A stretch of 64,000 nucleotides of DNA, from the NCBI GenBank assembly GCA_025618425.1, contig CM046847.1, positions 13,307,468 through 13,371,467 on the forward strand, given 5' to 3'. Position numbers and translations under genes: made by a program. Source of the DNA: Heliocidaris tuberculata (Eukaryota > Echinodermata > Echinoidea > Camarodonta > Echinometridae). This document shows positions 22,640 through 35,209 of the stretch, piece by piece (within the stretch, counting starts at the first letter, position 1; every line of letters begins with the position of its first letter). The notes beneath the pieces are model-generated. The model searched no databases. It saw only the letters and a list, made by a program, of their open reading frames with translations, and was not told where the DNA came from.

Positions 22640-25360
22640 ATTTCTACAGAAAATCACTTAACTTTAGTCTCCGTTTGTATCATACAACAAAAGTGTGTTG
22701 CTTGATTTGTGAACTAGCACCACCAGCTCTATGTTCACACCACTATACTTGAACAGATCCAGGAAAGGTATTCCTCTTTGGGATAAACACACGGATTCCA
22801 GACATGACACAAGATCTTCACACTTTGGTCACAGTCAGTGGCATGGAAGAAGAACTCTTACACAGAATAAAATAAGGCATTTACCTTGCATTTTATCCTT
22901 TTCCTTTTCTCTCTGAACTGCAAACGTTCATACAAGGAATTACAAATGACGTATCTTCCAAAAACCTTGAGATATATATACATATATATATAACACGGTT
23001 CAGGGCATAACAGTACTTATTAAGTTAAAGGTGAAGGCAGTGCATTAGTAATACTATTGTACTCACATAAAAGATACCGGTGGACAGTTAGCTAGTTCTA
23101 TATAAAGGTTACTTCCTAAAACCACCTCCATGCCTCTTTGAAAAATAAACCTCAAGTAACTTCCTTATAAATAAAAACCCCTTTATAATGCCCTAGATGA
23201 CTTTTCAAAAATGCTACTTTAATTTCCTGATTCTCAAATGAACTATCACATGTCTATGAAATATTTATTGATTTCTAAGATGACTGCATCTAATTAAAGG
23301 TAAAAGTCCAAAGCTAGTTAAATCAATCAATCAATCAATCAAAACATCAACTGTGATCATTAACTAAAGTTGTAGAGAGCCTCAAATAGATTTAACATGT
23401 GTACTTCCTCTTTTATCTGGCAGGAGAAAAAAATCTCAACATTTTCCCCTACTGCAAATTGTTTTTTTTTTTCTTACCACTGCCCATACATTAAAATTCA
23501 ACAATAACAAGGACTGTACAAAGTCCTTACTGTTTGAAGGGAATAAAATCTTCATAGGTAATAGACCAGTTCATAATTAATACATGGTACAATTGACCCT
23601 GATATGACCACCATTTGAACACGCACGTTTTGGTTGATACGTTACTTGTTAACAACTAAAATCATACTGGTGTGAACGTCATGAAAGTGTATAATTAGGG
23701 TCATTTGTAATCAGTACAAGTGACCTTTATCTGCACATGTGCAAAGTGTAATTATGAGCTGGCTTGTTGGTATGAGTGAAAGCAGAAAAATCAGATAAAA
23801 GAAAAAGTTTCAGAAAAATTGGAAGAAAAAAAAGAAAGTTGTGAATTTTTGAAAGTTAAGATCACTACGGATATGTAGAATCTCCTGATGATGATGCAGT
23901 CATGTGTATGTGACTTTAAACACTGAGAACCCTCCGATTGTTCTGTGCTCAGACTATTCAAAGTATCCCTTTTTAAATTTCTATGATGGAATTGACATTT
24001 TCACAAGAGAGGAATGTAGAAATATGTTACTCATAATGTAACATGGGAAAGAGTTCTATCATTAAAATTTTGTGATCAAATTACTGATTGAAGATTCCCA
24101 TATCGTAATTAAAACTTCTTCACTTTCTTTTCTCCTTGTCTGATTTCTCTCATGCTTGCACTAATCCATTTCAGTATCCATTCAGGCCAGTTTTCCATGA
24201 ATGCTTAATACCATTTAATACATCTTAGCCATGTGCCTATCTATTCTTTGTGTTTGATTATTAATCACAGAACAATAGAATTCAATCCTACTGTGTTGCA
24301 CTTGGCAACTTGACAATGAAGAGAGTGTGTAACACATACATAAAACAGAAGCACATGTACAACTGGCAAAATCAATTGGCAAACACTATTGCCCCTGATA
24401 ATAGTCCCCACATTTTAATTGGTGTCAGTAGTGGGATAATAACTCCCCCGTTTTAACTTATAGCAGTTCAGAGGATTCTTAAGGTCTCAATAAATCAACT
24501 CTTCTCCTCAAATTGGCATCAATTATTCTTAATTTTCATTCCAACATTATTAAAAAAACAAAAATGTATACTAAATTAACCAATGTGAATAAAAATGAAA
24601 AAATTCAACAAAACTTGCAAATTGATACACAAAAAAAGTGAATATAAATTACACACTGTTGCCAATTTTCAGATTTTACTGATTATTTACAATTGAATCA
24701 TTCTTATTAATGAATGGCACAATGCACCGCATTAGAAATTTTTTCTGTGATTTTCCCTCTTTCTGCTCATGTATAATGTGTAATTGTAGCATTCTGGCTA
24801 AAAAGATATTCCATGGACTCATTCAGGATGAGAAATGTAAGGCATTGTCAGACAATGTCTCATAATCATGTGATGGGAATGAAAGTTGGCAGATTTGGCA
24901 AATGTTCTCTTGTTCAACCATAATTAATGCAGTCCATACTCTCCCATTTATAAATAAGCTTATGATTGAAATATATTCAGAAATAGCTGAAAACCTGAAG
25001 CAGTTTAATTTTTCCCCCTCAGAATAAACAATAGTGGATTCTTTAAAAGAGCAGTTAGTGCTCATGTCTGTCAGACTTGATACTCATGGAGCTCGACAAT
25101 TATTACCTGGCTTCAGCATGGCTGCTATAACGGTTCTCCTCACGTTGAAAGCACATGTACATCGGTAATAAACTAAAAAAAAATTTTTTGTCACATTTCC
25201 CTCGTTTTAAATGCTAAAAGCAAGATTATCATCTTAAAATTGGTAAGCAAGAAACTACACGTACACGTATGGTTTAGTTCTAGAAATTCACCACTGAGTT
25301 GCCCATATTTCTAGAAGGAAACGTGTATGGTAAGGGTTAAGGCTAAGTATTTGTACTCAC
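22640..25360. other. Intron sequence without recognised genes
   Basis: AT-rich sequence between exons 10 and 9. Includes a short ATCA microsatellite at 23321-23341, a partial TTAA-foldback relative near 23740-23850 (GAAAGCAGAAAAATCAG), and a lone half-hairpin just before it at 22587-22613. No supported exon. Confidence 0.45.
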
Positions 25361-25445
25361 CATTTAGTTGTGTAGGTCTAGAAGGGATCTGTGGCGCACC
25401 CCTAGGACCATCTTCGGTAGGTTCCAAGTACTCTCCATTATCACT
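25361..25445 (-). CDS. Exon 9: YLEP phosphosite and PxxPxR motif (residues 121-149)
   Basis: The longest coding exon (85 nt). The acceptor is TTTTCTTTCAG|AG and the donor AATG|GTGAGTAC, both near consensus. It reads SDNGEYLEPTEDGPRG and then APQIPSRPTQLN. Glu-Tyr126-Leu-Glu-Pro is a YxxP site of the kind bound by SH2 domains after phosphorylation. Pro138-x-x-Pro141-x-Arg143 is a class II SH3 ligand (motif knowledge). Having both in one exon is the best single argument that this is a signalling scaffold. Confidence 0.8.
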
Positions 25446-25651
25446 CTGAAAGAAAATGAAATGACAAAAAAGAAAGAGAAAATCAATCAAACGATGTTCC
25501 TTTTGATAGCTTTGAATTCTTCAAACCTGAGAATGATTAAGCTTATAGTTATGCAACAAGGAGAACTATGACGTTACATCATATCCAAGGTAAGTCATGA
25601 AGGATTGCTATTGTTGGGCCCGTTGCACACAAGATGTCATTCCCATTTTAA

Positions 25652-26189
25652 AGGGGAAGTCCACCCTGATATTTAGTTGATTAGAATAAAAGCAGAAAAA
25701 AGAGAGAAACAGATTATGAAAATTTGAGCAAAATCCAATAAGAAATAATAAAGTTATGAATTTCTGAAGTTGTAATCAATCAAACACAAATTGGCAACTC
25801 TGTGAATTATCTTTTGCGTTCATCTGCCATTTGCTCTGTACAGAAAATTGCATACATTTTCATTTTCTTAGTTGTTGATAAAAGAATATATTTGTTATAT
25901 AGAGGTTTTGTTTAAAAACAAATGTGCAGTGATTGTACCTAGGTTGCATATATATGTATGATTAAACATTTCTTTAAAAAGTGGAAATTTATGATTTTCT
26001 GTAGTACAGGGCAAATGGGAGAGGACCTCGCAAGATACAGCACTGACTTTGTTGTTTGATTGATTACAACTTTTCAAAATTCATAACTATCTTATTTCTT
26101 ATCGGATTTTGCTCAAACCTTCACTGATCCGTTTCTTTAATTTTTCTCCTTCTTTTAAAACCAACTTGATATCAGGGTGGACTTCCCCT
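25652..26189. mobile_element. TTAA-flanked foldback (AGGGGAAGTCCACCCTGAT), copy
   Basis: TTAA at 25648-25651 and 26190-26193. Ends AGGGGAAGTCCACCCTGATA and its complement ATCAGGGTGGACTTCCCCT. Arms of about 170 bp; closely related to 54602-55155. Confidence 0.9.
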
Positions 26190-26456
26190 TTAAAAATATG
26201 TATTTGCTGTATATGCATTTACTCACATCATCATCCTACTGCTGGGCACATAATAAATATCTTGGTTCAATTTCAATTTCAACACAATCTTAATTCATTT
26301 CATTCATACTCATACAATTACGTTAGTATATTATACATGGAATATGTACATCAAGAAATTCTAATATTGGGTCACTGTGTAAATTCAGAGGTTTAAGGTA
26401 GGTGGATAGACCCTTATCTATGAAATAAACATGAAAACAAATACTTGTAAACTTAC

Positions 26457-26503
26457 ATCTATTTCCTCATCATCTGTGAATGTATCTATGTCCTCTTCTA
26501 TAT
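26457..26503 (-). CDS. Exon 8: acidic exon (residues 105-120)
   Basis: The acceptor is CCTTTTTCTAG|AT and the donor GAT|GTAAGTTT. It encodes IEEDIDTFTDDEEID, of which eight or nine residues are Asp or Glu. It enters at phase 1 and leaves at phase 0, closing the acidic block before the YLEP exon about 1 kb downstream. Confidence 0.7.
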
Positions 26504-26774
26504 CTAGAAAAAGGGAACATATTGAAAAAAAGGAGAAATGTTGATCATCAGCCACACAAAATATTGAAAACAATTTTCTATATAATGCTATAGAATCTCT
26601 CTTATATAATGATGTAATTAAATTGACTACCTGAGGCCCATTGCAAGAAACCATTTATAGTCTGAAGTCATAAACATCCCATTCACACGTGATAATTTCT
26701 TAACATGTAATTAGGGGGATGTCCGCAAACTTAGACTTTTGTTTCTCACTATATTACAGTATATGGAAATGATA

Positions 26775-26775
<1 letters not shown>

Positions 26776-26826
<51 letters not shown>
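26776..26826. repeat. (AT)n microsatellite
   Basis: About 24 uninterrupted AT units. Confidence 0.97.
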
Positions 26827-26828
<2 letters not shown>

Positions 26829-26829
26829 T

Positions 26830-28300
26830 GTGAAATACTGAACATATCTCGCTTTTTGTCATCCATTAGGCCTGGTAAATAATTATCTCAATGTCCAATA
26901 TGCTAACAACAATTGGGTGCTATGGTAGGCAAATTTTAGCACCTTTCAGTTGCCTATAATAGATCTAATTGATCTAGATATAACAGTTGACAATTCACAT
27001 CATTTTTTGGTTTTTGGAAAGGATTTCATGTTACAACTACAATCAAGGACAAGAATGCCACAATCCTTGAGCGTAACAAAAAATAGGTCAACGTGAAACA
27101 ATGAAATTACAATGACGCAATCGATCCATCCCCATACTGTCATCAGGGCACCTACGATGAGTAATACTCATGAGAGCCTACGTTGGCCTCAAAACTATTT
27201 TTAAACTGGTGTCATCTGAAGCACCTTGTGGATATTCTCAAGACATGACAATGACCCTTTCTGCAACTGACCCCCTTGCGGTTTCTCTGATATTCAGGCC
27301 ATATAGTCAGAAGGTACACGTATACATGTAAGTCAGAGGGGTAGATCTTTTGCCTAAAATGACTCACAGTTTCAGGAATTCAATGAGTAAGTTCACAGTT
27401 CATATGATAGCGTAGCCAGCTTAACTTATATAATGCACAACTTTAAGATGCATAACTGTAATGATTTTACTACAACCGTTTCAGGATGACTGGCATTAGC
27501 TGACTCTGGACAAAGGACTCTCCCGGAATACAACCCCCTATGACAATTATCCTGGACAACTATGTACCTCCTTATAAAATTACACCAATTACCCTCAGAA
27601 AACCACCAAAAGGGTAATTTCATTATTTAGGAGGTAGTTGTTGAAGTGTGTAGTTGTCCATGTGGAGGGAGTAATTGTCCCAGGGGGTAGTTGTCTGGCT
27701 GGCAGACAGTTATCCTGGAGCAAGTTGTCCTAGGGGTAGTTTTCCAGGAGGTAGTCATCTTAGAAACTTCTCAAACATTCAATATTATTTCTGATTTCAA
27801 TACTTACAAAGCAACTGGTATCAAGTTTTAGTTCCCCCCTTTAAAAAAAAAAAAGCAAAAACAAGCAGCAGTCACAGAGAGGGGAAAGAGTCAGATTGAG
27901 TCTATTTAATAGGACTTCTCTGCTGGGAATGGTCAGACAACAAGACAAGAAAGCATTTGCTTCTAACACAACTACAAGCACTTGACTGAGAGCTGACCAG
28001 TCATCTACCTTGTAACTATGGGATAGGAGGGGGAGGGATGGGTCACAACTTGGTGATGATTTTGAGGAAGGTGCCATACACCATATCACAGATTAGCAAT
28101 GGACAGCTAGCAGAGAGAAAGGTAGAATGGAAGTGATAGGTGTGAGAAGGCGGCAAAATCCTTACCAAGGCGAGAGACTTAGCCATTACAACACAGAGGA
28201 AGTGCTTTACGCTTCAAGAGAAGATGATCCATATCCCACATGAGGTCACTGATATATGGGGCAGGACCGGGGGCTTGATCAACAAGAGTGAGTGTGTAAC
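26830..28300. other. Intron 7 sequence without recognised genes
   Basis: Contains a stretch at 27620-27760 with several loosely repeated TAGTTGTCC/GGAGGTAGT words (short-period repeat) and otherwise nothing recognised on either strand. Confidence 0.4.
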
Positions 28301-28309
28301 CCTGTGCCC

Positions 28310-28590
28310 CCCCCCCCCCCCCCAATGGTAAAGCAGCTCATTCACTTGACTTTCAATCATTCAGTCATAAGTTTGAGGGTTGGAATCCCAGCTTTGCACT
28401 AATATCCTTTGGCAAGACATTCATCCACATTTGCCACTCTCCACCCAGGTATAAAATTGGTACCTGATATATGCTTGAGCACCTAGTTACTACGGCAGCT
28501 CAGCAATAACCGGGGTAATAATGTCGGAGTGCCATGGGCATCACAATATGAAGGATATGAGCGCTAAAGAAGAAGCAATCATGATTATTT
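28310..28590 (+). mobile_element. tRNA-derived SINE, copy 1
   Basis: A tRNA-like head with A-box-like AATGGTAAAGC (about 28323) and B-box-like GGTTGGAATCC (28378-28388) precedes a body with TCCTTTGGCAAGACAT and CTCCACCCAGGT, both also present in the SINE at 61484-61781. Ends near a GCGCTAAAGAAGAAG tail. Confidence 0.75.
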
Positions 28591-28815
28591 GAACTTTAGA
28601 GGAAGGCTCTAGCACAGCAACAAACTAGTAATTGACTGGATTTCCATATTTCTCCAGCCAGAAACAGTTGTGCTGAAATTTATAAGGGGGTCACAGAATA
28701 GATTTCCCAATCTGGCCTTGAAGAAAAGGTCCAAGCGAATGAAAGAGCAGAATGTAACATGTAATTTCGAACTTGTGAACATTTTTCTACATTCATCTTC
28801 CCTCTTGTCAACATC

Positions 28816-29136
28816 TGGGTGCCATTGCATAAAGACTTACTATTATAGTAACTTTGCCATCAGTGATAACTACCATGGTAACGTTGCTCAACAGCCAATC
28901 AAAATCCAGTATTCCATGAAAAGTTACTATAATAGCAAAGTTACTATAATAGCAAGTTTTATGCAACGGCACCCAGGGCCCCGTTGCATAAAAGTTACTA
29001 TTATGGTAACTTTGCCATCAATGGTAACTTCCATGGAATCCTTGCTTTTGATTGGCTGTTGAGCATTGTTACCATGGTAGTTACCATTGATGGCAAAGTT
29101 ACCATAATAGTAACTTTTATGCAACGGGGCCCTGGT
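28816..29136. mobile_element. Two adjacent hAT-like palindromic MITEs (CCGTTGCATAAAAGTTAC)
   Basis: Copies at about 28816-28975 and 28976-29136, each a hairpin of CCGTTGCATAAAAGTTACTA type with central CAGCCAATCAAAA/TTTTGATTGGCTG. The second has near-perfect ends CAGGGCCCCGTTGCATAAAA and its complement. CAGGG ends suggest hAT (inference). Paired open frames on both strands are mirror images of the palindrome, not genes. Confidence 0.85.
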
Positions 29137-30433
29137 CTACAGTGATATCACTTGCTTTATACAATACAAGAAAGTGTGCATTTAATGCTACTTGCTCTAA
29201 CAAAATCTAGGAAGCAATAGCTACCAAGCACCAGTATACACACAACCATGCATCCAGATACAGCAAAACCACGCAATGTACTATAAAATATGAGAAATGT
29301 CTCTCAAAGCCTCTTTTAGGCATGACGCAGTATAAAAAGCAAAAGAAATGCATAATTACAATCACAATCTTATGCAAAGCCCTGAGAGCCCCAGATCGCT
29401 GTGAACATGCATATAAACATTTTTAGAAGCTAATATTTACAAAGCGGTGACATATAATAGCTGTATGATGCTTCATCAAAAAAGGTGAAATTCAGCGTGA
29501 GGGTGAGGTAGTCTTGGTAACATCATCTAGATAATTTCCCTGGTCCAAAGGAGTTTCTTATAATGAGGTTTCACTGAGGGGAAACTACTTAGTTCTTATG
29601 ACAATTACATTGGGACCATAGAAACCTTGATATATTACTTTTCTTGTATATCAGAGTAAAAACCAATAGAATACAAAGTGGGACCAGCACTTTGTTAAAA
29701 CAGGAGTTTGTTGTAACAATGTTCTTTATGATGAGATTCTACTGAAGCAAATTTGCAGTATATTCTTATCTTTGGCTGATTTTAAACTTTCATATAAAAA
29801 ATGCTAAATATTCACATGGGTTTCATATCATTTTTTATAAATATAATCAGGTATGCAATTAGGTAATCCTGTCTTAATAAGGATATCAACCTGACTGACC
29901 CCTTTAAAGCAAACTTATCAGAGAATCTAGGCTCTAATTTCTTATCTGTTTTAATAAACATGCACAGAGATTAGGTACTAATAACTTGCTATATGGTATA
30001 TTTTCCGACTAATTGGGACAGGGTGACTAGAAACATGTTTCTTCTTCCTCTGAATAACAGAAAAATGATTTAAAGACACTGGCATCAAACAGTAATTCAG
30101 AATTGTTGATATTTCTTGAATTAGTACAAACAGCTAGTAAAGCAGAATTCGACAATGCCACTAGCTGTGTTATAGGTCTATTATTATCCATAACATAGTC
30201 CTCTAATTTGTAAAACTTATAAGCAGTGGTGATAAGTATTAAAATCAAGTGGATATCTTTAAGCTTTGAATTTCAATATAAATTGCTCAAAAATCATGCA
30301 CAGTTTATGACAGGGCATATAGGCATATACAGCAGTAAAAAGCTTTATAACAAAAAGCATAGCTACATTAATTACTCTGTCTCCATATTGTTAAATTAAG
30401 TTTGCAAACATTTCAATTAAATATAGTGCTATA

Positions 30434-30840
30434 GCTTGCAACACTAAATCCTGGTCTGGTCTGGCTTGGTAACTTCCAAAAATCCTGGACTGGACCAGTA
30501 ACTTGTTTTAAAAACTCAGTTAATTCAATCATCAAAATTTGACACCAATAAATATTTGTTCTTGTTTTTAGAAGGCTTTACATGGAATATATGACAACAC
30601 TCTAGAATCTAGGCAGACATTCACACAAATATACTAGAAAAATACTCTTTCTGGATGATGAAAGATGAAAAATAATGAACTTTTTTGCAACTCTTTTCTA
30701 CCAGACCTCTGCTACTGTGCTGACATGTTTTCGATTTCAGTCTGCTTTGTGTCAGGCTCAGCTCAAAACCTTCAGTTTGGCAAATTATGAGACTGGTTCT
30801 GGTTTCGAACTACAGCAAACATTTCCTATTTCCCCTTGAA
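30434..30840. repeat. Dispersed repeat (CTGGTCTGGTCTGGCT), copy without insertion
   Basis: Collinear with 45010-45570 over GCTTGCAAC...CCTGGTCTGGTCTGGCT, CAGTAACT, ACCAGACCTCTG, CAAAACCTTCAGTTTGG and further words. It lacks the 152-bp MITE present in the other copy. Confidence 0.75.
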
Positions 30841-31005
30841 TATTTCCTAACGTGAGCCTACGAATCTTAACATATACTAACTGCTAAAACTGCAAACCAT
30901 CGCCCAAAAGCAAAGAAACATATGGTGAAATCGAGAATGAGAAAATGGTGTACTTTCATGCAAACTTTTATAGCGCAAAACTGTTTTACTGCAGTATGAT
31001 CTCAC

Positions 31006-31044
31006 CTGATTCAAAATCCTCTTCTATGTTTTCAGCACTTTCGT
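31006..31044 (-). CDS. Exon 7: acidic exon (residues 92-105)
   Basis: The acceptor is CTCTCCCAG|AC and the donor TCAG|GTGAGATC, both strong. It encodes ESAENIEEDFES. It continues the acidic region and has no tyrosine, with Phe102 sitting where exon 6 has its YxxF motif. Phase 1 at both ends. Confidence 0.7.
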
Positions 31045-31968
31045 CTGGGAGAGGAGTAGTTGTAGTTCAGTTAATAAATGTTCTTTACCAGCTAACTTTT
31101 TTTCTATCATAAAGGGCTGGTTAAGGCCTGAATGATAACTGTAACAACAAATTATTCCCAAATTGCTCCCCTGTTGTTTCCATGTATATATGGAAAAGAC
31201 ATTGGAAATCAACGTAGGTATGACCCCAATGAACTACACGAATGAGCCTTCCTTTAATAACAATGTTATAATCTCATTGGGATCGCTTGGCAAGTGATTG
31301 CTTGAGGACAAATCTCAACAACATCTACGAGCCAATAATTTCTCTTTTTTGACGATAAGTTAGTTCAAATTCCATGCGGGCAGCATCCTTAGTGTTTGAC
31401 AGAACCAACAATTTTTTTAGCTGTCAAAACTGTTCAGATGGGACCACTTTTATAGTCAATGTTTAATACGTATAGTATATCATTACTATTATCACTCAAG
31501 TCAGATCAGCCCTTAAGGTTCATATTTCCCTACACATGTAGAATAAAGCATTTAAGATAATACCCCATTATAACAAATTAAATTTAATATGCTTCATAGA
31601 ACAATAATTGGAAGGGATTATATATGAAAGTTGCTTATCAATACAAACAATTTCTTTCTCCTAAAGTGAATTTCATCTTTCAACTTCAAGGACTACTTTA
31701 ACACTGTCGTCGAATTATGTCAAATAAATTATAGAAAAAGATGCAACTATACCACACATATTTGAAAATCAATTTCTTTTTCACTAATTGTACCACACAT
31801 TATTTTCAAAAATGTAAATTTGTAAGAAAAATCAGAGTGTTATCATCATTAACATAATGGCTAGATTGACTTGATCTCAGAAGTGTTCTGAGATCAGAAC
31901 ACTTCTTTATAAACATATTATACCTAGGTATAATATGTTTATAAAGAGGTGAAATACTACAATACTGT

Positions 31969-32040
31969 GTGCTGAGGGCCAGAAAAGGCATCAACTCATT
32001 AACTTTTACATAGAGTTAAAGTCCTCCTAGCTCTTACAGA
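31969..32040. repeat. Short hairpin repeat, copy 5
   Basis: GTGCTGAGGGCCAGAAAAGG... mirrors ...AGTCCTCCTAGCTCTTACAG; more diverged than the other copies. A separate small palindrome, AGAACACTTCTTTATAAACA and ATAATATGTTTATAAAGAGG, lies just before it at 31880-31950. Confidence 0.65.
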
Positions 32041-32490
32041 TGATATGTTGATTTAAACAGTGCTATTTCTTGCTTAATTTTGTAATGTGTCATGCTTACA
32101 GTGTAACTTTCATTCTTTAAAAGTCAGAGTATATACCAAAACAGGAATATTGACCTAAATACTGTAAAAAGTATGAGGGAAACTTACTTTTTTGGTTGGG
32201 TATGTTTTTTTGTTTTTTTTATATGTTTACCTCAGTGGCTTTCATGAATATCTTAGATTGCATTATTTATAATACCATTAGGAACCGAAGTCAGAAAGTC
32301 TACATTTGAAAACTTTCATTATCTAATGCTACTGTATTGTCTTCCCAAATTATCGCCTTGCAGTCTGATTGTACAGTGTGCTAAGGTCTTTACATTCTAA
32401 TGAATTGCAATAAAGAAGTGCCACAGATAAACCCATGTATTGCAGTACATATAGAAACCCAACCCGAAAGCAACTCAACACCAAGCAAAT

Positions 32491-32677
32491 AACACGATAA
32501 AAACTACTTTCGAAAAATAAACTCAAGGGCAATTTCAAAGGCCTATTGTACTGCCCATAGAAATCTTGTTCGGGTTACATAATACACCATTGTAATGTTC
32601 ACACATTTCTAAAGGTGATAGACAGGGCTATTGAAATTGTCTTGAGTTTATTTTTCGAAAGTAGTTTTTATCGTGTT
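32491..32677. mobile_element. Inverted-repeat MITE (AACACGATAAAAACTACTTTC), copy 2
   Basis: AACACGATAAAAACTACTTT and the mirror AAAGTAGTTTTTATCGTGTT at the two ends; highly similar to 14614-14802 including the core TAAAGGTGATAGACAGGGCT. Confidence 0.88.
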
Positions 32678-32868
32678 AAATACACATGCAAGGGAAGCAA
32701 CAAGAAAAGAAAAAAGAAAAAGAACAAGCCTGCAAATCATTACAGAGAATCACTTAAATACATCTTCTGCCGTAAAACCTTATTTATTCATAAAATCAGA
32801 TTTGTAGACCATAATATATATTTCATGGGTTGGTTGACTGATCAAGGGGTTAACACTTTCATAGAAAA

Positions 32869-33087
32869 CTGGCTTGGATGAAAGAAAAAAAAATCAGAGA
32901 AAGATTATAGTGAAAGTTTGAGATAAAGAATAAGGATATGAGTTTTTGAAAGCTGAGAACACTAATGATATAGAGATCCTTGCAAGTAGATTCTCCATAT
33001 CATTAGTGATCTCAGATTTCATGCATCAATAACTTTCTTATACTGTGTCCAGTCTTTCTCAAACTTTCACTATTCTCCTTCTCTGCT
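32869..33087. mobile_element. Small foldback related to the TTAA family
   Basis: GAAAGATTATAGTGAAAGTTTGAG and CTAATGATATAGAGAT on the left mirror ATCTCATATCATTAG-like and CTCAAACTTTCACTATTCTC on the right. It ends exactly against the piggyBac-like element that follows. Confidence 0.6.
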
Positions 33088-33091
33088 TTAA

Positions 33092-33499
33092 CCCTTTCAA
33101 GACAATTGACCACATTTTGTGGTTTGGCTCAATAACTTTTGATTCAGAGCTCTAAAAAATATACCAGATGCACAAGTAGAAAGAGCAAAGATTTCTGCAC
33201 ACACTATATCCATTTTTGTTGCATGATCATATTGCGTTTGATGCCAGAAATTTTTAAAACGAAAATAAGCTTTAAAATCCTTAAATTGGCAACACAGTGA
33301 GCGGTTCAAAATCATTATTTTTTATCAAAATTGGCAATTTTAAAAACTTTTCGACAAAATTCCTAACCATGTATATTGTTTTCAAAGACATTACACCTTA
33401 TTAGAACCATGTAGCAATAAAAGATAAATATTATTGTTGCCAATTTGAAGAACAAAATGTGATCAATTTAGTGCTTAAATAATTCCTGTCCTGAAAGGG
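33092..33499. mobile_element. 408-bp piggyBac-like MITE, copy 1
   Basis: TTAA|CCCTTTC...GAAAGGG|TTAA. TTAA duplication with CCC...GGG ends fits piggyBac. Same 408-bp length and high similarity throughout to 37186-37593. No transposase. Confidence 0.88.
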
Positions 33500-34496
33500 T
33501 TAATTGCCTGCTTATCTCCTCACTCCAAGTTTCCACAAAGGGATAATTCACCTTGAAAAATAAGCTGATTTGATTAGTTGCCTACAATCATGTACAGCCA
33601 AATATTCCACCCATAGCTTCAATAGACATTGAGGGTTCTTCTTCATGTGTACATAATATGTAGCATAGATCAGGTTAGTACTGGGGGCAGTGTTGTGGGG
33701 AGGGGGGGGGGGTTGGAGGGGCTCTGGTAGTTAGTTGCTAATCACAATATACCACTAAATATTCTACTGATAGCTTCAATAGACCCCAATGGATTCTTCT
33801 CCATGGGTAGGAGATATTGGGTTAGTACAAGGGGCAAGTGCATAGCTAGTTGAGAGAGATAGTTACGTCACCGGAAGTTGCCCCCGATTGGTCAGTCATT
33901 TCATGGAGCATCAAATAGTCCCCTCTCATTCACCTCTCTTTATATATTCCAGTTTACAACAAGATTGTTTTAAATCCATTTTTTAAAACCAGAATCGTAA
34001 ATTTTACGCAGTAATGGCATATTAAGCAAAAGGTTTCATGGTGTACATTTGTGTTCCCAGGCACAAATTATCATGTTACCTGTATACACAGTGATGCATC
34101 TATGATGCATCTCTTGGAGGGAACTATTCAGTGCTCCATGTTTTCACCTACAGCCCTGGAAAAAAATATCACACCAAGTTTTATTAAAGGGGTATTATAT
34201 CATGTTTACAAACTAACGAGAATGATTTTTCTTTGTGTTTGCTTGAATAAATATAATATTACAGCAATTATACCTTGCTTCTATGTTATCTTATTTCCTT
34301 CTTCTTCCCACAGAAATATCATTTTCAGTGACTTTTCTTAGTCTAATAATTCTTTCCATGGCAGTATGACCACCCTCGCATGCATGTGTCGCAACTATCT
34401 CTCTAAATGTGCTATGGGCAAGTGTAAAGGGGACCTCTATCTACATGTACACAAGGCTGGATGCAGTGCTGTGGGGGGTCCGAGCAGTGCCCTTAC

Positions 34497-34535
34497 CTTC
34501 GTGGAATACTTCATATGTCTCTTCCTCAACACCAA
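34497..34535 (-). CDS. Exon 6: acidic TYEVFHE exon (residues 79-92)
   Basis: The acceptor is ATTTAAAG|TT and the donor GAAG|GTAAGGG. It encodes GVEEETYEVFHE. Tyr86, preceded by three Glu and a Thr, is a plausible kinase site and could bind an SH2 domain. It is 39 nt long with phase 1 at both ends, the same length and phase as exon 7, so the two may have arisen by exon duplication and either could be skipped in frame. Confidence 0.68.
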
Positions 34536-34601
34536 CTTTAAATATTGAAAAACAAGGTCATGGAAATAAAATTCCTGATAAGCTTTACAAATATATTACT
34601 T

Positions 34602-34682
34602 CGTCTGTTGAGAGCCAGAAGGGCGTTAACTCTGTGTTAAAGTGTATGTCCGAGTTAACGCCTTTCTGGCCCTCAGGAGACG
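34602..34682. repeat. Short hairpin repeat, copy 6 (best preserved)
   Basis: CTGTTGAGAGCCAGAAGGGC GTTAACTC on the left and GAGTTAACGCC TTTCTGGCCCTCAGGAG on the right, around a TGTGTTAAAGTGTATGTCC loop. It lies about 65 bp upstream of exon 6 in transcript direction. Confidence 0.85.
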
Positions 34683-34843
34683 ATATCAAAATAAAAAAGA
34701 TGATCGGATATTAGAGTTAATGGGTGATGCTCTTCACCAGATTAGGAGGAAATCTGTGTACTAAAATCTTTACTATATACTTTATAATGGTCAACTATAC
34801 TACAAAGATATTTGACAACTAGTGCAGTTTTATAACTAATTAA

Positions 34844-35209
34844 AGGCGCAACTAGCGTTCAAAGTATTCTGTGTAAATTTCCGGTTTTCTCCTGAGTGCC
34901 TTTTCCCTAGGGGCACTACTCATAATATACTGTAGGTAGCATATTGTTACAGGTCCTCCAAAAAGAAAAATCCTACTGAGTTATATATTTTGTGTGTTGG
35001 AGCGAATGTGGAAGTTGACCGGATCTACATCACAGTGACCGTACCGATACGGCCAATTTGAAATTCCCATATTTATAGTGATTACAATTTTTTTTAAACC
35101 CATAACTTTTTTTATTGCTTGTCTAATTTCGTTCAAACTTTAACCAATCTGCTTCTCTGATTTTTCTGCTTTCACATATATCAAATTATTACAAAGGCTG
35201 GATTGCCCT
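34844..35209. mobile_element. TTAA-flanked foldback, one-armed copy
   Basis: TTAA at both ends (34840-34843, 35210-35213); the right half matches the copy at 49400-49968 (CCTTTTCCCTAGGGGCACTA, TGTGTGTTGGAGC, GTTGACC), but the left arm is missing. Confidence 0.75.

Noticed and set aside
28670..29124. Overlapping 65-130 codon frames on both strands
   Set aside because: The frames mirror each other because they lie in two palindromic MITEs.
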